A program made the translations under genes and the position numbers. Shown here piece after piece: positions 4,304-6,076 of a DNA stretch of 6,076 bases. The stretch is from Sphingomonadaceae bacterium (GTDB taxonomy: Bacteria; Pseudomonadota; Alphaproteobacteria; Sphingomonadales; Sphingomonadaceae). The notes beneath the pieces were generated by a model. The model searched no databases, was not told the origin of the DNA, and was given only the letters and a program-made list of their open reading frames with translations. The first letter of the stretch is position 1; each line of letters starts with the position of its first letter. The stretch spans positions 1-6,076 of the forward strand of contig JAFAZM010000324.1 in the NCBI GenBank assembly GCA_019239785.1, given 5' to 3'.

Positions 4304-6076
4304 ATGGAAGTGCAGCAGACTTGCGCCAGGCTATTGGCATCGATCTCATTCTTCGCTCTCGCCGCGGGCTTCGCGCCGGGCGCCGCCATCGCCCAGGACC
4401 AGAATGCCAGCCAGGGGGACGAGCCGATCGTCGTCACCGGCTCGCGCATCGCGCGGCCGAATTACGACACCGTCGAACCCGCGGTCATCCTCGATTCGCA
4501 GCAGCTCGAGGACCGCGGCTTCGAGACGATCGGCCAGGCGCTGAACGAGCTGCCTTCCTTCGGCATTCCAGGCAGCTCGCCGGTCGGCGGGCAGGCGGGG
4601 ACGTTCGGCTCGGGCCAGTCCTTCGTGAACTTCCTCGGCCTCGGCGACCAGCGTACCTTGACCCTGGTCAACGGGCGCCGCTTCGTCAGCTCGAACACCT
4701 CGTCCATCTTCGGCAACACCAATGCCGGCGGCCAGGTCGACCTCAACCAGATCAACCCGCGGCTCGTCGACCGGGTGGAGACGATCGCCGTCGGCGGCGC
4801 GCCGATCTACGGCTCCGACGCGATCGCCGGCACCATCAACGTCATCCTGAAGCGCGATTATTCGGGCCTCGCGCTCGACGCCCAATACGGCATAGCCGAG
4901 CGGGGCGACGCGCCCAATTACCGGGCCGGCCTGCTCTGGGGCGCGAACTTCGCCGGCGGCCGCGGCAACGTCACCCTATCGGCCGAATATAATCGCGGCC
5001 ACGGCCTCGTGTTCACCGCGCGCGAGCCCGGCCGGAGCGGCCGCTTCTACGACGACTGCCCCGACGGGTCGCGGTTCAACCAGTGCGTCTACACCAATCT
5101 CCGGATTCCGGTCTTCGCCGAGTTCGGCGTGCCACTGGTCGGCGGCGACATTTTCGGGCTCGCTTTCCCGCTCTCGCCGCAGAACCGGATCCAGGTGTTC
5201 GGCGATCCGAGCTTCAGCTTCGGCGTGCAGGACGCCCGGGCCAACGACCTGGTCTTCGACCGCAACGGCAATCTGGTCGTGCTCGACTACGGCGCCCCGA
5301 TCGGCAATGCCGGCACCTTCACCACCAACGCCTCCGGCGGCAACGGCTTCGACATCCTCCAGGCCGGCAACCAGCTGACCGACACGAAGCGCTACAACGC
5401 CACCCTGCTGGCCAATTTCCAGGCGACCGACCATATCCGCCTGTTCGCCGAAGGCTGGTTCGCTTATTCGAAGAGCACCAATCTGCGCGACCAGCCGCTC
5501 TACAATTCGGGCGCGTTCGCGCCGGCCGGCACGCCCGGCGGCAACGTCATCCTCAGCATCGACAATCCGTTCCTCACCCCGGCAGCGCGGGCCGCGATCG
5601 TCAATGCGATCAACAACAACCCGTTCAGCGACCAGAACTTCCTCGGCGTCCCGCAGGATTATTTCTATTTCGGCCGCGCCAATACCGATCTCTACAGCGG
5701 CCGCGCGACCTATGCCGATACGCTCACCCGCGGCGTGCTTGGGGCGGACGGCGATTTCGGCCTGTTCGGCCGCCGCTGGCGCTGGGAAATGGTCGGGGTC
5801 TACGGCCGCTCGCACACCAAGGGCCACGACCGGATCGTCAACGAGCAGAATTTCCAGAATGCGGTCCAGGCCGTCGCCGGGCCCGGCGGCACGATCACCT
5901 GTGCGCCGGGCGTGGTGAACTCGCCTTACCCCACCCAGAGCGCCACCTGCGCGCCGCTCAACCTGTTCGGCTACGGCCGCGAATCGCAGGCGGCGCTCGA
6001 CTATATCCTCTCCGATTCGACGCCGAGCACGACCAATAGCCAGGCCGTGTTCACCGCCGACATTTCCGGGCCGCTG
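4304..6076 (+). CDS. TonB-dependent outer-membrane receptor (TBDR2), 3' end outside window
   Basis: The frame is open from 4304 to the last base, giving 591 residues with no stop; by comparison with TBDR1 roughly 440 more should follow. Residues 1-30 form a signal peptide (LLASISFFALAAGFAPGAAIA, cleavage after A30), then a short linker and the TonB box IVVTGSRIARP at 42-52. The plug runs to about 184, with LVNGRRFV from 121 and GGAPIYGSDAIAGTINVIL from 164. The start of the beta-barrel follows. C533/C549 have the same spacing as C529/C545 of TBDR1 and sit in the same CAPLN context; an additional close pair, C252/C261, lies in a loop region TBDR1 lacks. It is a clear paralogue of TBDR1: the plug is almost the same, while the segment from about 225 to 370 has diverged and differs in length. 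It has its own promoter and probable operator. The start is ATG 4304 or GTG 4310. The ligand is unknown. Confidence 0.94.
   Translation, partial: MEVQQTCARLLASISFFALAAGFAPGAAIAQDQNASQGDEPIVVTGSRIARPNYDTVEPAVILDSQQLEDRGFETIGQALNELPSFGIPGSSPVGGQAGTFGSGQSFVNFLGLGDQRTLTLVNGRRFVSSNTSSIFGNTNAGGQVDLNQINPRLVDRVETIAVGGAPIYGSDAIAGTINVILKRDYSGLALDAQYGIAERGDAPNYRAGLLWGANFAGGRGNVTLSAEYNRGHGLVFTAREPGRSGRFYDDCPDGSRFNQCVYTNLRIPVFAEFGVPLVGGDIFGLAFPLSPQNRIQVFGDPSFSFGVQDARANDLVFDRNGNLVVLDYGAPIGNAGTFTTNASGGNGFDILQAGNQLTDTKRYNATLLANFQATDHIRLFAEGWFAYSKSTNLRDQPLYNSGAFAPAGTPGGNVILSIDNPFLTPAARAAIVNAINNNPFSDQNFLGVPQDYFYFGRANTDLYSGRATYADTLTRGVLGADGDFGLFGRRWRWEMVGVYGRSHTKGHDRIVNEQNFQNAVQAVAGPGGTITCAPGVVNSPYPTQSATCAPLNLFGYGRESQAALDYILSDSTPSTTNSQAVFTADISGPL

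Noticed and set aside
4346..5827. Minus-strand open frames opposite TBDR2 (4346-4885 and 4976-5827)
   Set aside because: They have the same antisense-bias effect and the same Asp/Arg/Ala/Val-rich look, with no recognisable motif, and lie opposite a clear receptor frame.
934..6076. The two receptors as one operon
   Set aside because: A strong intrinsic terminator at 4152-4180 and a separate promoter at 4247-4276 lie between them, and an interspersed repeat fills much of the gap.

Overview
This is GC-rich alphaproteobacterial DNA, most likely from a sphingomonad (Sphingomonadales). Three things point there: the codon use, an AhcY ending in the HYRY tail, and very large TonB-dependent receptors with the 'IVVTGSRI' TonB box and paired-cysteine loops typical of that group. 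The assignment is an inference from sequence style, not from a search. Everything reads on the + strand: the 3' end of ahcY, a complete TonB-dependent outer-membrane receptor gene (TBDR1, 1028 aa), and the 5' 591 codons of a second, related receptor (TBDR2) that runs off the window. I see no rRNA, tRNA, CRISPR array or transposase gene.

Region by region: 1-555 is the C-terminal 184 residues of S-adenosylhomocysteine hydrolase. 556-933 is non-coding. It holds a 105-bp repeat that begins inside the ahcY stop codon, then a GC-rich stretch of nested hairpins, a T-run, a Pho-box-like direct repeat, and a small perfect hairpin just before the TBDR1 start. 934-4020 is TBDR1. 4021-4303 is non-coding and holds the inverted second copy of the repeat, a good intrinsic terminator, a GC-only palindrome, and a sigma70-like promoter with an operator-like dyad over its -10. 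4304-6076 is TBDR2, open at the window edge.

The most notable structure is the pair of 105/104-bp repeats at 553-657 and 4041-4144. They are in opposite orientation, identical except for one base indel, and bracket TBDR1 together with its own upstream region. This makes TBDR1 look like a discrete, potentially invertible or insertable cassette placed between ahcY and TBDR2. Each repeat is built of two palindromic units with TA...TA ends (REP/MITE-like). They may also act as transcription barriers, since one sits at the end of ahcY and the other just after TBDR1.

The two receptors share a nearly identical TonB box and plug core but differ in extracellular-loop regions and in their upstream control sequences. 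This fits duplication followed by divergence of ligand and regulation. The ligands cannot be told from the sequence. ahcY is a housekeeping methyl-cycle gene, and nothing here shows a functional link between it and the receptors.
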